Of a stretch of DNA of 64,000 bases, positions 50,146-59,028 are shown piece after piece. Under the pieces are notes generated by a model. It was not told where the DNA came from. It searched no databases and saw only the letters and a program-made list of their open reading frames with translations. Numbering within the stretch: the first letter of the stretch is position 1; each line of letters begins with the position of its first letter. The position numbers were made by a program, and so were the translations under genes. Source of the stretch: Sphingomonas sp. Leaf32 (GTDB taxonomy: Bacteria > Pseudomonadota > Alphaproteobacteria > Sphingomonadales > Sphingomonadaceae); contig NZ_LMLA01000001.1 in NCBI RefSeq assembly GCF_001421765.1, forward strand, positions 1,067,959-1,131,958. Direction: 5' to 3'.

Positions 50146-51689
50146 GCGGGTTCGACCTCCGCGATGGTCAGGCGCGGGAAGATCGGGGTCGGCGGGGCGA
50201 TCCGGAATCCTGCGCCACGCTGTTCGACATACCAGCCATCATCGCCGAGCGCATCATGGCCCTGCCCCGCCTGCCCCAACTGCCCCAGCAACGTCGCGGC
50301 AGATGCCGGAACGACCGGTTCGATCGCTATGGCAAGATCGCGAATGGCGCGGACAAGGGTTCCCAGCACCGCGTGCATCCGTTCGGGATCGGTCTTGCGC
50401 AGCGCCCAGGGGGCCTGGACATCGATATACTGGTTGCAGGCGAAGACGCCGCGCATCCACGCCTCCAGCGCCTGCCCCAGCGAGAGGTCGGCGAACGCCA
50501 TGCGATAGCCCTCGATCGCCTCGCCAACCGCCGCCAGCAGCGTGGCGTCGGCCGGATCGCTTCGCCCATCGTCGGGCAATACGCCGTCGAGGTTCTTGGC
50601 AATGAACGACAATGTCCGCTGCGCAAGATTACCGAAGCTGTTGGCAAGGTCGCTGTTCGCGCGGGTGACGATCGCTTCGTCCGAAAACGTTCCGTCCTGA
50701 CCGAAGCTGATGTCGCGCAACAGGAAATAGCGCAGGGCGTCGACACCATAGAGTTCGGCCAGCTTGATCGGATCGACCACGTTGCCGGTCGACTTCGACA
50801 TCTTTTCCCCGCGATTGAGCAGGAAGCCGTGGCCGAATACCTTCTGCGGCAGCGGCAGCTTGGCCGACATCAGGAAGGCTGGCCAATATACGGCGTGGAA
50901 CCGGACGATGTCCTTGCCGATGAGGTGGAGCGCCGCCGGCCAGTATCGGTTCGGCGCTTCGGGATAACCCGCACCGGTCAGATAGTTCGTCAGCGCATCG
51001 ACCCAGACATACATGACATGGCCGGGGCTGTCCGGCACCGGCACGCCCCAGTCGAAGCTGGTCCGCGACACCGACAGGTCGGTCAGCCCGCCCTCGACGA
51101 AGCGCAACACTTCGTTGCGGCGGCTGTCGGGCTGGATGAAGTCCGGGTTGGCGGCATAGAAATCGAGCAAGGGCTGCTGATATTTCGAGAGGCGGAAGAA
51201 CCAGGTTTCCTCGGCAGTCCATTCCACCGGCGTGCCCTGCGGCGACAGGCGCACCCCGCCCTCGCCATCGGTCAGTTCCTTTTCCTCGTAGAAGGCTTCG
51301 TCGCGGACCGAATACCAGCCCTCATAGCGATCGAGATACAGGTCGCCGGCATCGCGCATCGCGGTCCAGATCGCCTGCGACGCCGCATAATGCTGCGGCT
51401 CGACGGTACGGATGAACCGATCGCACGAAATATTCAGAATGCTGGCCATGTCTCTAAAATAGCCGGACATTTCATCGGCTAGATCCCGCACCTCTACGCC
51501 CCGGTCACGCGCGGTCTTGACCATCTTCAGCCCGTGTTCGTCGGTGCCGGTCTGGAAGAAGACGTCGCGCCCGGCCTGCCGCTGAAAGCGGGCGATCGCG
51601 TCGGCGGCGATCATTTCATAGGCGTGGCCGATATGCGGCCGGCCGTTCGGGTAATGGATCGCGGTGGTGATGTAGAATGGATCGGACAT
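50142..51689 (-). CDS. metG: methionyl-tRNA synthetase
   Basis: Charges initiator and elongator tRNA-Met. The 515-residue short form has YPNGRPHIGHAYEMIAADAI (HIGH), FFQTGTDEHGLKMVKTARD, GWYSVRDEAFYEEKELTDGE, YVWVDALTNYLTGAGYPEAP, LNRGEKMSKSTGNVVDPIKL (KMSKS) and a helical anticodon domain (GVFACNQYIDVQAPWALRKT). There is no C-terminal tRNA-binding extension. It lies 11 bp after holB and overlaps tatD. Confidence 0.98.
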   Translation of the reverse strand: MSDPFYITTAIHYPNGRPHIGHAYEMIAADAIARFQRQAGRDVFFQTGTDEHGLKMVKTARDRGVEVRDLADEMSGYFRDMASILNISCDRFIRTVEPQHYAASQAIWTAMRDAGDLYLDRYEGWYSVRDEAFYEEKELTDGEGGVRLSPQGTPVEWTAEETWFFRLSKYQQPLLDFYAANPDFIQPDSRRNEVLRFVEGGLTDLSVSRTSFDWGVPVPDSPGHVMYVWVDALTNYLTGAGYPEAPNRYWPAALHLIGKDIVRFHAVYWPAFLMSAKLPLPQKVFGHGFLLNRGEKMSKSTGNVVDPIKLAELYGVDALRYFLLRDISFGQDGTFSDEAIVTRANSDLANSFGNLAQRTLSFIAKNLDGVLPDDGRSDPADATLLAAVGEAIEGYRMAFADLSLGQALEAWMRGVFACNQYIDVQAPWALRKTDPERMHAVLGTLVRAIRDLAIAIEPVVPASAATLLGQLGQAGQGHDALGDDGWYVEQRGAGFRIAPPTPIFPRLTIAEVEPA

Positions 51690-51700
51690 GGGCCGAGCCT

Positions 51701-52687
51701 CTAGGCGATCCCGCGCGCGGGCGCCAGTCGCGCGACAAGGCCCGCCATCTCGAACACTGTCGTCTCCGCGACCAGCGACAGCGCAGGCGCCATGGCGGCC
51801 AGCGCCCGCGCCTTCTCATAGGCATCCAGCGCGTCGCGCAACGGCGGTCCGCTTCGCGTCCGCGCCGCGGCGGCGATCAATGCCGGTGCGCGGTCGAGGA
51901 ACACGGCATAGCGCGGCTGCGCGGTCTTGCCGGCCAACGCCTTTGCCAGACGGGAACGAATGCGGTTGTCGGCGTCGCCGGTTTCGGCGATCGCCGACAG
52001 GTCGCGGTCGAGTGCCGCGACCGACAGGCCGGCATAGGCCAGCGCCCGGCCCGGCGCGCCCTCGGCCGCCGTGACAAGCGCGTCGACGTCCGACCCGTCC
52101 AGTTCCGGCAGCGCGTCCCGCAGGACCCGCGCTACTTCCTCGTCCCGCAGCGGATCGAAGCGCAGCTGGCGGCACCGCGAGCGGATCGTCGGGAGCAGCC
52201 GGCCCGGCGAATGGCTGACCAACAGAAAGATCGTTCCGACCGGCGGCTCCTCCAGATTCTTCAGCAGGGCGTTCGCGCCGGGCCGTTCCAGATCGTCGAT
52301 CGCGTCGATGACCACGACCCGGCGGGTGGAGAGCGCCGGCTTGGTCGCGAACATCGGCTGCAAGGTCCGGACCTGATCGATCTTGATGCTGCGCGCGATG
52401 TCCTGGTCGGGCTTGTCCGGATCCTTGGGCAGGCGGACCAGTTCGCGATAGTCGGGATGCGCGCCCGACGCCATCAGTTGCATGACGCGGTGATCTTCCC
52501 CGATCTCCCCGCGCATCCGGCTACGACCGTCGAGTGCGGTTGCGAGCAGACGTTGCGCCATTTCCCGCGCGAAACCGCCCTTGCCGATGCCTTCCGGTCC
52601 GGTCAGCAGCCATGCGTGATGCAGCGCGACACTCTCCGCCGCCGCGACAAAGGCTTCACGCGCGGCGTCGTTGCCGATCAGGGGCAC
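51701..52687 (-). CDS. holB: DNA polymerase III delta' subunit
   Basis: Clamp-loader subunit. 328 residues: ALHHAWLLTGPEGIGKGGFA (P-loop), HPDYRELVRLPKDPDKPDQD, IKIDQVRTLQPMFATKPALS, VVVIDAIDDLERPGANALLK, NLEEPPVGTIFLLVSHSPGR and LLPTIRSRCRQLRFDPL with the SRC motif. The zinc module typical of other clamp-loader subunits is not seen; the family often lacks it in this group. GTG start at 52687 overlaps the tmk end by ten bases. Confidence 0.94.
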   Translation of the reverse strand: MPLIGNDAAREAFVAAAESVALHHAWLLTGPEGIGKGGFAREMAQRLLATALDGRSRMRGEIGEDHRVMQLMASGAHPDYRELVRLPKDPDKPDQDIARSIKIDQVRTLQPMFATKPALSTRRVVVIDAIDDLERPGANALLKNLEEPPVGTIFLLVSHSPGRLLPTIRSRCRQLRFDPLRDEEVARVLRDALPELDGSDVDALVTAAEGAPGRALAYAGLSVAALDRDLSAIAETGDADNRIRSRLAKALAGKTAQPRYAVFLDRAPALIAAAARTRSGPPLRDALDAYEKARALAAMAPALSLVAETTVFEMAGLVARLAPARGIA

Positions 52688-53310
52688 GGCAGGAGGTCGG
52701 CGATCGCGTCGATCAACCGCATGGTCACCTGTCCGACCGCACCCGAGACGTCGATCCGCCGCACCCGGTCGGGTTCGGCCTGCGCGATCCGATCGAAGGT
52801 CGCGGCGACCGACCGGTGGAAATCATCGTCGCGCGCGGCGAACCGATCCGCTGCCGCGCCGTCCCGCGCCTGTGCCCGCACATTCCCCTCACCGTCGGGC
52901 AGGGTCAGCAACAGGGTGCGATCAGGCAGCAACCCGCGCGACCCGAAACCGTGCAGCGCCAGGATCGCGGCATCGTCGATCCCCTGCGCCCCCTGATAGG
53001 CGCGGGTGCTGTCGATGAAGCGGTCGCAGATGACCCAGCTGCCTGCATCGACCAGCGGCCGGATCGTCTTTTCGACATGGTCCGCCCGGGCCGCCGCGAA
53101 CAGCAAAGCCTCGGCATGGGCGCTCCACCGGCGAACGTCGCCCTGCATCAGCAGGGCACGGATCGCCTCCGCACCCTCGCTACCGCCCGGCTCCCGCGTC
53201 AGCACCGCATGGATGCCCCGCGCCTCCAGCGCTGCCACGAGGGCACGGGCCTGGGTCGATTTGCCGACCCCTTCCCCGCCCTCCAGCGTCAGGAACCGGC
53301 CGGCGCTCAA
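52678..53310 (-). CDS. tmk: thymidylate kinase
   Basis: Phosphorylates dTMP to dTDP. 210 residues: FLTLEGGEGVGKSTQARALV (P-loop), AVLTREPGGSEGAEAIRALL, FIDSTRAYQGAQGIDDAAIL (DR-adjacent dTMP site, with ICDRFIDS) and LLTLPDGEGNVRAQARDG (lid). The TTG start overlaps the dacA-like stop as TTGA. Followed by holB in the standard tmk-holB order. Confidence 0.97.
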   Translation of the reverse strand: MSAGRFLTLEGGEGVGKSTQARALVAALEARGIHAVLTREPGGSEGAEAIRALLMQGDVRRWSAHAEALLFAAARADHVEKTIRPLVDAGSWVICDRFIDSTRAYQGAQGIDDAAILALHGFGSRGLLPDRTLLLTLPDGEGNVRAQARDGAAADRFAARDDDFHRSVAATFDRIAQAEPDRVRRIDVSGAVGQVTMRLIDAIADLLPCP

Positions 53311-54473
53311 GCGAACAGCGAGGTCAGGCTTGCCCAGACGCGACCGAAGAACCCGGCCTCGGCCACGTCATTTTCGGCGACCAGCGGCATACGCTGTTCC
53401 CCGGTATCGGGCGATGCGATCACCAGGTCGGCGATATGCTGGCCCTTGGCGATCGGCGCCTTGATCGGGCCGTTATAGACGACCTTCGCCGTGATAGGGC
53501 TGTTGGTCCCCGCCGGCATGGTGACGGTCAGCGCGCGCGGCGCGACCAGTCCGACCGTGGCCGAATCGCCCAGTTGCACCTCAGCCGTTTCGACCCGCTT
53601 GCCCGCCGCGACGATCGGACGTGCACGCCAGGCACCGAAGCCCCAGTTCATGAACTTGACCGATTCCGCGATCCGCTGATTCGCGCTTGTCAGCCCGGCC
53701 AGCACCATCACCAGTCGGCGACCATCCTGTTCGGCCGATCCGGTGAAGCCATAGCCCGCTTCCTCGGTATGGCCGGTCTTCAGCCCGTCGGCCCCACGAA
53801 CGCGGCCGAGCAGCGGGTCGCGGTTCGCCTGGGTGATGGCGGCACCTTCGCCCAGCGTCTTGCCCCAGGTAAAATCGGTCTTCGAATAGAATTTCTTGTA
53901 CAGCTGCGGATGATTCTGGATCGTTGCGCTCGCCAGCTTCGCCAGATCGCGCGCGGTCACATAGGTCCGCCCTTCGTCCGGCCATCCGTTCGAGGTGCCG
54001 AAATGGCTGTTGCTGAGGCCCAGTTCCTTGGCCCGCTGGTTCATCAGGTTGGTGAAGGCTTCTTCCGACCCGGCGATCTTTTCGGCCAGCACGACGCAGG
54101 CATCGTTCCCCGACAGAACGATGATGCCGTAGAGTAGGTTCTCGACGCTGACGTTTTCATTCACCGACAGGAACATGGTCGAACCGGCCTGCGGGCCGTG
54201 CCATTTCTTCCACGTCTCGGGCGAGACGGTCGCCGTGTCGCCGAGCTTCAGTTCGCCCTTCTTAATCAGGTCGAACGCGACATAGGCGGTCATCATCTTC
54301 GCCATCGATGCCGGCGGCATCCGCCGGTCGGCGTCCTTGGCAAAGAGCGTCGCGCCCGACGACAGGTCTGTCATGAACGCGACCGGTGCCGGCGTCTCGA
54401 ACGGCGGCGCGGCGGCGATGCCGGGGGTGGCAATGGCGATGGCGGCGATGCTCGAAAGGGCGATCTTACGCAT
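53307..54473 (-). CDS. D-alanyl-D-alanine carboxypeptidase (PBP5/6 type)
   Basis: Trims the terminal D-Ala of peptidoglycan pentapeptides. 388 residues: signal peptide (MRKIALSSIAAIAIATPGIA), the three serine-PBP motifs SMAK (in RMPPASMAKMMTAYVAF), SGN (in LSGNDACVVLAEKIAG) and KTG (in GADGLKTGHTEEAGYGFTGS), a C-terminal beta domain (MPAGTNSPITAKVVYNGPIK) and an amphipathic tail (FFGRVWASLTSLFA) that may bind the membrane. It lies 17 bp after the rlpA-like gene and overlaps tmk. Confidence 0.95.
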   Translation of the reverse strand: MRKIALSSIAAIAIATPGIAAAPPFETPAPVAFMTDLSSGATLFAKDADRRMPPASMAKMMTAYVAFDLIKKGELKLGDTATVSPETWKKWHGPQAGSTMFLSVNENVSVENLLYGIIVLSGNDACVVLAEKIAGSEEAFTNLMNQRAKELGLSNSHFGTSNGWPDEGRTYVTARDLAKLASATIQNHPQLYKKFYSKTDFTWGKTLGEGAAITQANRDPLLGRVRGADGLKTGHTEEAGYGFTGSAEQDGRRLVMVLAGLTSANQRIAESVKFMNWGFGAWRARPIVAAGKRVETAEVQLGDSATVGLVAPRALTVTMPAGTNSPITAKVVYNGPIKAPIAKGQHIADLVIASPDTGEQRMPLVAENDVAEAGFFGRVWASLTSLFA

Positions 54474-54490
54474 GGGGCACGTGGTTCCGT

Positions 54491-55276
54491 TCAGTCCTGG
54501 GCGATGATCCGGGCGTCGCCGAACCCGCGACGGGCGATCGACGCACGGGCGGTTTCGGCAGCGGCTCGGGTGGCGAATGGGCCTGCCTGCACCCGGTACA
54601 GCCTGCCCGCCGAACGCACAACGCCGTCGACCGATTTTGCGAGCGCAGCGGCACGCGCGGCGTCGGACAGCGCGGCGACCTGTACGACCCACCGTCCGCT
54701 GGCAGCGACGGGTGCTGGCTTGGCAGGCGCAGCCTTGGCGGGTGTGGGCTTGGGCGCGGCAGGGATCGGCCGAAGCGTCGGCTTCACCGAGGGCGCCGCA
54801 GTCGACGCTGTCGCGACAGCCACGGGGACCGGCGGAGCCTGCGGCAACCTGCGACGTAGCGCGGCCAGCAATGGTGCCGGAGCGTCGAGGCGATTGACCA
54901 CGGTCCCGGCACGCACTGCCGCTTGTTCTGCGGGCGACGGAACGGCGGGTCGGATACGGACCGCCGCCGTGCCGGCCGTCAGCCCCAATGCGGCGGCGGT
55001 GCCGGGGGAGATGCTGCCGGTCACGCTGCCGGGCGACGTCCTGTCGGGTTCGACCAGCACGATGATCGTTCGGCCGCTCGCCAGGTCGGTAACCTCTGCG
55101 AAGGTGCCCGCCGCCAGGCCTCGGTGCGATGCCGTCATGCTGGCTACGGACGCCGAACCCGCGATCGATACCGGTCCAACGTCGTCAAGGCGCTGTTCGT
55201 GCGCGACCGGCGGCGGCATGTCCGCTCGGCCCTGCCCCAACCCGGCGAGCAGCAGGACGATCAGGCCCACGCTCAC
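54491..55276 (-). CDS. SPOR-domain protein with RlpA-like double-psi barrel
   Basis: A 261-residue exported protein: signal or anchor helix (VSVGLIVLLLAGLGQG), a double-psi beta-barrel resembling RlpA (MTASHRGLAAGTFAEVTDLA, SGRTIIVLVEPDR, GSISPGTAAALGLTAG), an Ala/Pro-rich linker (about residues 155-190), and a C-terminal SPOR domain (RWVVQVAALSDAARAAALAK to VQAGPFATRAAAETARASIA) that binds denuded septal glycan. The Tyr-Gly segment that opens the RlpA barrel is not seen, so lytic activity is doubtful. GTG start overlaps the mltB-like stop. Confidence 0.82.
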   Translation of the reverse strand: MSVGLIVLLLAGLGQGRADMPPPVAHEQRLDDVGPVSIAGSASVASMTASHRGLAAGTFAEVTDLASGRTIIVLVEPDRTSPGSVTGSISPGTAAALGLTAGTAAVRIRPAVPSPAEQAAVRAGTVVNRLDAPAPLLAALRRRLPQAPPVPVAVATASTAAPSVKPTLRPIPAAPKPTPAKAAPAKPAPVAASGRWVVQVAALSDAARAAALAKSVDGVVRSAGRLYRVQAGPFATRAAAETARASIARRGFGDARIIAQD

Positions 55277-56295
55277 CGGGCGACCGCATCGGCAAGCAGG
55301 CCGACCGACAGCGCATAATAGTTCGAACAATTATAATCGAGGATCACCCGGTAATTACCGGTCAGCAGATAGGCCGTCTCGCCCGGACCATCGGGTTCGA
55401 TCAGCGTCGCTTGGATCGTCGGGTCCAGCTGCCGACCGTCGCTCGGCACGACGCCCAGCGCCTGCCACTCGGCGAGCGTGCGCCACTGGCTGTGCCGTTC
55501 GAACACGCGCGGGCAACGGGGCGACAGCGACCGGGGCGTCAGGATCGACCGGTCGAAACCGGCCGGCACGCGGACGGCGAACCCCCATGGCTGCCCCGGC
55601 CGCCACCCGGCATCGACGAAGTAATTGGCGATCGATGCCAGCGTATCGGCTTCGTTCGACCAGATGTTGGGGACCCCGTCACCATCGCCGTCGCGCGCCA
55701 GTCGTAGATAGATGGACGGCAGGAACTGTGGATAGCCGAAGGCGCCGGCCCAGCTTCCCTTAAGCCGATCGCGCGGTACGCCCCGGTCGATCATCTTGAG
55801 CGTCGCGATGAATTCGGGTTCGAACAGCGACCGGCGACGGCCTTCATACGCCAGCGTGGCCAGGCTGCGCGGCAGGTCGAAGTCGCCAGTATAGCTGCCA
55901 TAGTTGGTTTCATGGCCCCAGATAGCGACCATGATCTCCTCGGGAACACCGGTCTGTCGCTCGATCGACACCAGCCGCGACCGCTGTGCGGCATAGGCGG
56001 TCCGCCCGCGGCTGATCCGGGCCGCATCGACGTGCCGCATCCGATAGGGTGCGAACCGCGACACGGTCGTCGTGTTCGACGATCCGGGCTGTTGCCGGTC
56101 CAGTTCGACGACACGCGGATTGTAGGTCAGCGTCGGCAGCACGGCATTGAGGGTCGATTGCTGGACCCCCTGCGCCCTCGCCCGCACCGCGACCTCGCGC
56201 AGATAGGACTGAAACCCCTCCGCATCCTGGGCCGACGCCGAAGCCCCTGCCATCAGGCTGAGCATGATCGCCAACCCCGCCTTCGCCAAACGCAT
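55273..56295 (-). CDS. lytic murein transglycosylase (MltB family)
   Basis: Cleaves glycan strands of peptidoglycan. 340 residues with a signal peptide (MRLAKAGLAIMLSLMAGASA) and the SLT_2 domain: FQSYLREVAVRARAQGV, TGVPEEIMVAIWGHETNYGS (catalytic Glu), LATLAYEGRRRSLFEPEFIA, GAFGYPQFLPSIYLRLARDG, DGVPNIWSNEADTLASIANY and the C-terminal NCSNYYALSVGLLADAV. GGGAGG precedes the ATG. First gene of the long run with rlpA-like and dacA-like genes, so cell-wall hydrolysis is encoded together. Confidence 0.94.
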   Translation of the reverse strand: MRLAKAGLAIMLSLMAGASASAQDAEGFQSYLREVAVRARAQGVQQSTLNAVLPTLTYNPRVVELDRQQPGSSNTTTVSRFAPYRMRHVDAARISRGRTAYAAQRSRLVSIERQTGVPEEIMVAIWGHETNYGSYTGDFDLPRSLATLAYEGRRRSLFEPEFIATLKMIDRGVPRDRLKGSWAGAFGYPQFLPSIYLRLARDGDGDGVPNIWSNEADTLASIANYFVDAGWRPGQPWGFAVRVPAGFDRSILTPRSLSPRCPRVFERHSQWRTLAEWQALGVVPSDGRQLDPTIQATLIEPDGPGETAYLLTGNYRVILDYNCSNYYALSVGLLADAVAR

Positions 56296-56409
56296 ACACC
56301 GGCCTCCCGCTACCCTATGGTATTGGCACAGCGCGCCACGTGGATGAACCCCCCGCGCGACAAAGGCTTGCACAAAGCGGCCCACCCGCTCTAGTCGCGG
56401 CATCGCGCA

Positions 56410-56499
56410 GGAAGAGTGTCCGAGTGGTTTAAGGAACCGGTCTTGAAAACCGGCGAGCGGGCAACCGTTCCGTGGGTTCGAATCCCACCTCTTCCGCCA
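56410..56499 (+). tRNA. tRNA-Ser(UGA)
   Basis: A 90-base tRNA. Acceptor GGAAGAG (56410-56416) pairs with CTCTTCC (56489-56495); the anticodon loop CTTGAAA has TGA at 56444-56446; a long variable arm (CGAGCGGGCAACCGTTCCG region) marks a serine tRNA; the T arm GGGTTCGAATCCCAC spans 56474-56488; CCA is encoded (56497-56499). Its 3' end is the likely integration site of the element that follows. Confidence 0.97.
56474..56499 (+). other. likely attachment site (attL) in the tRNA-Ser 3' end
   Basis: P4-type integrases usually recombine in the T arm and 3' end of tRNA genes, keeping the tRNA whole. The integrase gene begins 187 bp beyond this end. A second copy of this segment was not seen further right within the window, so the exact core is inferred. 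Confidence 0.5.
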
Positions 56500-56516
56500 G
56501 AGCTGATTTCGCCGAC

Positions 56517-56675
56517 GTTCGCGATCGTTCTCAGAAGATCCTTAGAGTACTGAAGATGTTGCATTTATTTCGGCGCTAGCATTGCCGAGTGTTCGCGACG
56601 GTTCGTCGAGATGCGCCTGAAGCCAAGTTGAAAGTGGGCATGAAAGTGGGCATGAAACCGGTGGAATTCGAACCC
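56517..56675. repeat. short repeats between tRNA-Ser and integrase
   Basis: GTTCGCGATCGTTC (56517-56530) and GTTCGCGACGGTTCG (56591-56605) are related direct repeats; a 12-bp unit GAAAGTGGGCAT occurs twice in tandem (56629-56652); and 56661-56675 is an inverted copy (14 of 15) of the tRNA-Ser T arm at 56474-56488. They may be arm-type integrase or excisionase sites. Confidence 0.5.
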
Positions 56676-56686
56676 CCGAGAGGCTT

Positions 56687-57889
56687 ATGGCGCGTGCACT
56701 GAACAAGCTGACGGTCCGCGGAGTCGCGGCGTTGAAGGTGCCCGGGCGGCACGCGGACGGCGGTGGCCTGTATCTGCGGATCACGACGGCAGGCGCACGG
56801 TCGTGGGTGTTCATGACCGTGTCGAACGGCAAGCGGGCCGAGATTGGCATCGGTCCCGCATCGTCGGTTAGCCTAGCCACAGCACGCCGCATCGCCGGTG
56901 AAATGCGGGAGGCAGTAGCGGTCGGACTGGACCCGCGTGGGATTTTGGGGACCGAAACGCCGGTGGAAGAACCTGCGGTGCTGACGTTCGGGGCCTTTGC
57001 CGATCAGTACATCTCCAGCGTCGAAGACGGCTGGCGCAACCCCGTGCATCGGCAGCAATGGCGCAGCAGTCTGCGCGACCACGCCGCGACGATACAGAAC
57101 GTGCCTGTCGCCGACGTCGGCACCGAAGATGTGTTGGCAGTATTGCAGCCAATCTGGCTAACAAAGGCCGAGACCGCAAAGCGGGTGCGCGGGCGCATCG
57201 AGAAGATCCTCGACGCGGCAAAGGCGCGCGGTCTTCGTGCACGCGATAGCATGAACCCGGCCACGTATCGCGGGCATCTGGCGCTGCTGCTGCCAAATCA
57301 GTCAAAGGTCGAACGTGGTCATCATGCTGCACTGCCTTGGCGTGATGCGCCTGCGTTCTTCCAGCAGCTAAAGCAGCGTCCGGCGTTGGCAGCTCGGTGC
57401 CTGGAGTTTGTCATATTGACGGCCGCCCGCAGCGGTGAGGCGCTAGGCGCTACCTGGGGCGAGATCGACGTTGACGCAAAGCTATGGACCGTCCCTGCTG
57501 CGCGCATGAAGGCAGGTGCCGAACACGTTGTGCCACTGTCTGATGCGGCCATGGCGGCACTGGCCCAGGTGAAGCCAGATAGGTTCATCGCGACAACCCC
57601 GGTGTTTGGCATCGGCGGTGCGGCGCGGTCGAATATGGCGATGGCCATGCTGTTGCGCCGAATGAACTACGGCCACATAACGACCCACGGTTTCCGCAGC
57701 ACGTTTCGTGACTGGGCAGGTGATGCCACCAGCTACCCGCGCGAGATCGTTGAGCAGGCGCTGGCGCATACCATTCAAAACAAAGCAGAACGTGCCTATC
57801 GACGCGGGACCGCCGTAGATCGGCGACGAACGCTGATGGAAGAATGGTCGAACTATCTTGCTAGCTCGGATAAAGATCGCAATAAATAA
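56687..57889 (+). CDS. P4-type tyrosine integrase
   Basis: Site-specific recombinase of 400 residues. N-terminal DUF4102 arm-binding domain (LTVRGVAALKVPGRHADGGG, residues 8-27, then RLYLRITT-like LYLRITTAGARSWVFMTVSN) and SAM-like core-binding domain (FADQYISSVEDGWRNPVHRQ) lead to the catalytic domain with the full set: Arg248 (TAARSGEALGATWGEID), His334-Gly-Phe-Arg337 (THGFRSTFRDWAGD), His361 and the nucleophile Tyr371 (NKAERAYRRGTAVDRR). GAGAGG precedes the ATG. It reads away from tRNA-Ser, the usual layout of genomic-island integrases. All active residues are present, so it may still work. Confidence 0.96.
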   Translation: MARALNKLTVRGVAALKVPGRHADGGGLYLRITTAGARSWVFMTVSNGKRAEIGIGPASSVSLATARRIAGEMREAVAVGLDPRGILGTETPVEEPAVLTFGAFADQYISSVEDGWRNPVHRQQWRSSLRDHAATIQNVPVADVGTEDVLAVLQPIWLTKAETAKRVRGRIEKILDAAKARGLRARDSMNPATYRGHLALLLPNQSKVERGHHAALPWRDAPAFFQQLKQRPALAARCLEFVILTAARSGEALGATWGEIDVDAKLWTVPAARMKAGAEHVVPLSDAAMAALAQVKPDRFIATTPVFGIGGAARSNMAMAMLLRRMNYGHITTHGFRSTFRDWAGDATSYPREIVEQALAHTIQNKAERAYRRGTAVDRRRTLMEEWSNYLASSDKDRNK

Positions 57890-57922
57890 GTAGAATGTAG
57901 CGATGACTTGCGAGGGGACGGT

Positions 57923-58720
57923 ATGAGTGAATTGGGAAGTGAAGAAAAACACAAAAAGAATTTATCAGTTGCACGTGCGCTTCGCCCGAAACGTGTTATT
58001 TCTCTGTATGGCAGCATGAACGGCGGACCTGTTCATACGCGACAAATATTAGCACTTTGCCTTCGAGAAGGCCGATTGCGGTGTAGAGTGTCAAAGAAAT
58101 GGGTATCTAGCAAAGAGTCTATACTTGAATCCTGGAAAGCGAACCCAAAACCGGAAATAAATCCAAAAGATCTACAAAATATAAACAAGCATTACCTCAA
58201 GAGATCGTTTTGGTGGCGGTCTGTCTGCTGGCTGGACGACGTAGCTGGCTGGGACTTCAGCCAAGGACGGATGTACATTACCGTTTCTCTCAACCCTTTG
58301 AAACGCATAATGCTTTTCGATGCAAGGTTTCATAGCGGCGATATAAAAAAGATATTGGTGCCCGGCTCGTTGAAACTCGTGAAGGGTTCGTTCGAAAAAT
58401 TAAGAAAACTCGACCAATGGCGGATATTTTGGCATGAGATGTTTATGCTGGCAACTAACGATGGTGAACTTGCAGCGCAGTCAACTCTAGCGTCACTTAC
58501 CTCAGAAGGAAAAGTCATAGATAAAATACGGAATGATATGGCAGCAGAGTCGGATTTCTGGAAGGAAAACCGTGATAAAATTGATGAGGATTTAGCATCA
58601 ATAATATCCTCCCGTAGCGTACTTGATATTTCTGACCATACAGTCACTGAAGAAATAAAATTATTGAGGCAGGCTCTAAAAGTTACGAGGGTGTATAATC
58701 AGTCTAAGATTAAAAGATAA
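57923..58720 (+). CDS. AT-rich gene of unknown function
   Basis: Not recognised. A 265-residue protein, mostly charged and helical at the C-terminus (ASIISSRSVLDISDHTVTEE, then a Lys-rich end). A middle part with Trp and Tyr (SFWWRSVCWLDDVAGWDFSQ, MYITVSLNPLKRIMLFDARF) may be a beta domain. No membrane segment or known catalytic motif is visible. GAGG precedes ATG 57923. Base use is far more AT-rich than the rest of the window, with AAA, AAT and ATA codons frequent, so it came from a different background. It lies directly after the integrase, a position often held by cargo such as defence genes; no such role is shown here. Confidence 0.7.
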   Translation: MSELGSEEKHKKNLSVARALRPKRVISLYGSMNGGPVHTRQILALCLREGRLRCRVSKKWVSSKESILESWKANPKPEINPKDLQNINKHYLKRSFWWRSVCWLDDVAGWDFSQGRMYITVSLNPLKRIMLFDARFHSGDIKKILVPGSLKLVKGSFEKLRKLDQWRIFWHEMFMLATNDGELAAQSTLASLTSEGKVIDKIRNDMAAESDFWKENRDKIDEDLASIISSRSVLDISDHTVTEEIKLLRQALKVTRVYNQSKIKR

Positions 58721-59028
58721 TATATAAGATGTTTTGTAATGCAGGCTTATTGAAGTTCGCATTTATTATTAGCTAGAAAATATTATAGTGTATGTGAGTT
58801 AATAATGTTATTTTATGTGCTGGAATTAGATTGATCTTATTTTAGGGGAATATCATGGATATTTGGCCTATATATTATTGAGTAAAATTGCTTCTTTGAA
58901 AATATTTTCTTAGAAGTACATTGCGTTTTATGCGTTTGTTTGCAATGTTACGGCGCAATGTTTGCTCGTGATTTTTGGCCTCCCGGCTGGACTGAGGTGT
59001 GAGCTGGCATGGTGTGTGTCGTTGCCCA
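58721..59028. other. AT-rich stretch without a gene
   Basis: No open frame of note and no RNA gene recognised. Composition is similar to the preceding gene for the first ~200 bp, then rises toward the IS remnant. Confidence 0.5.
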
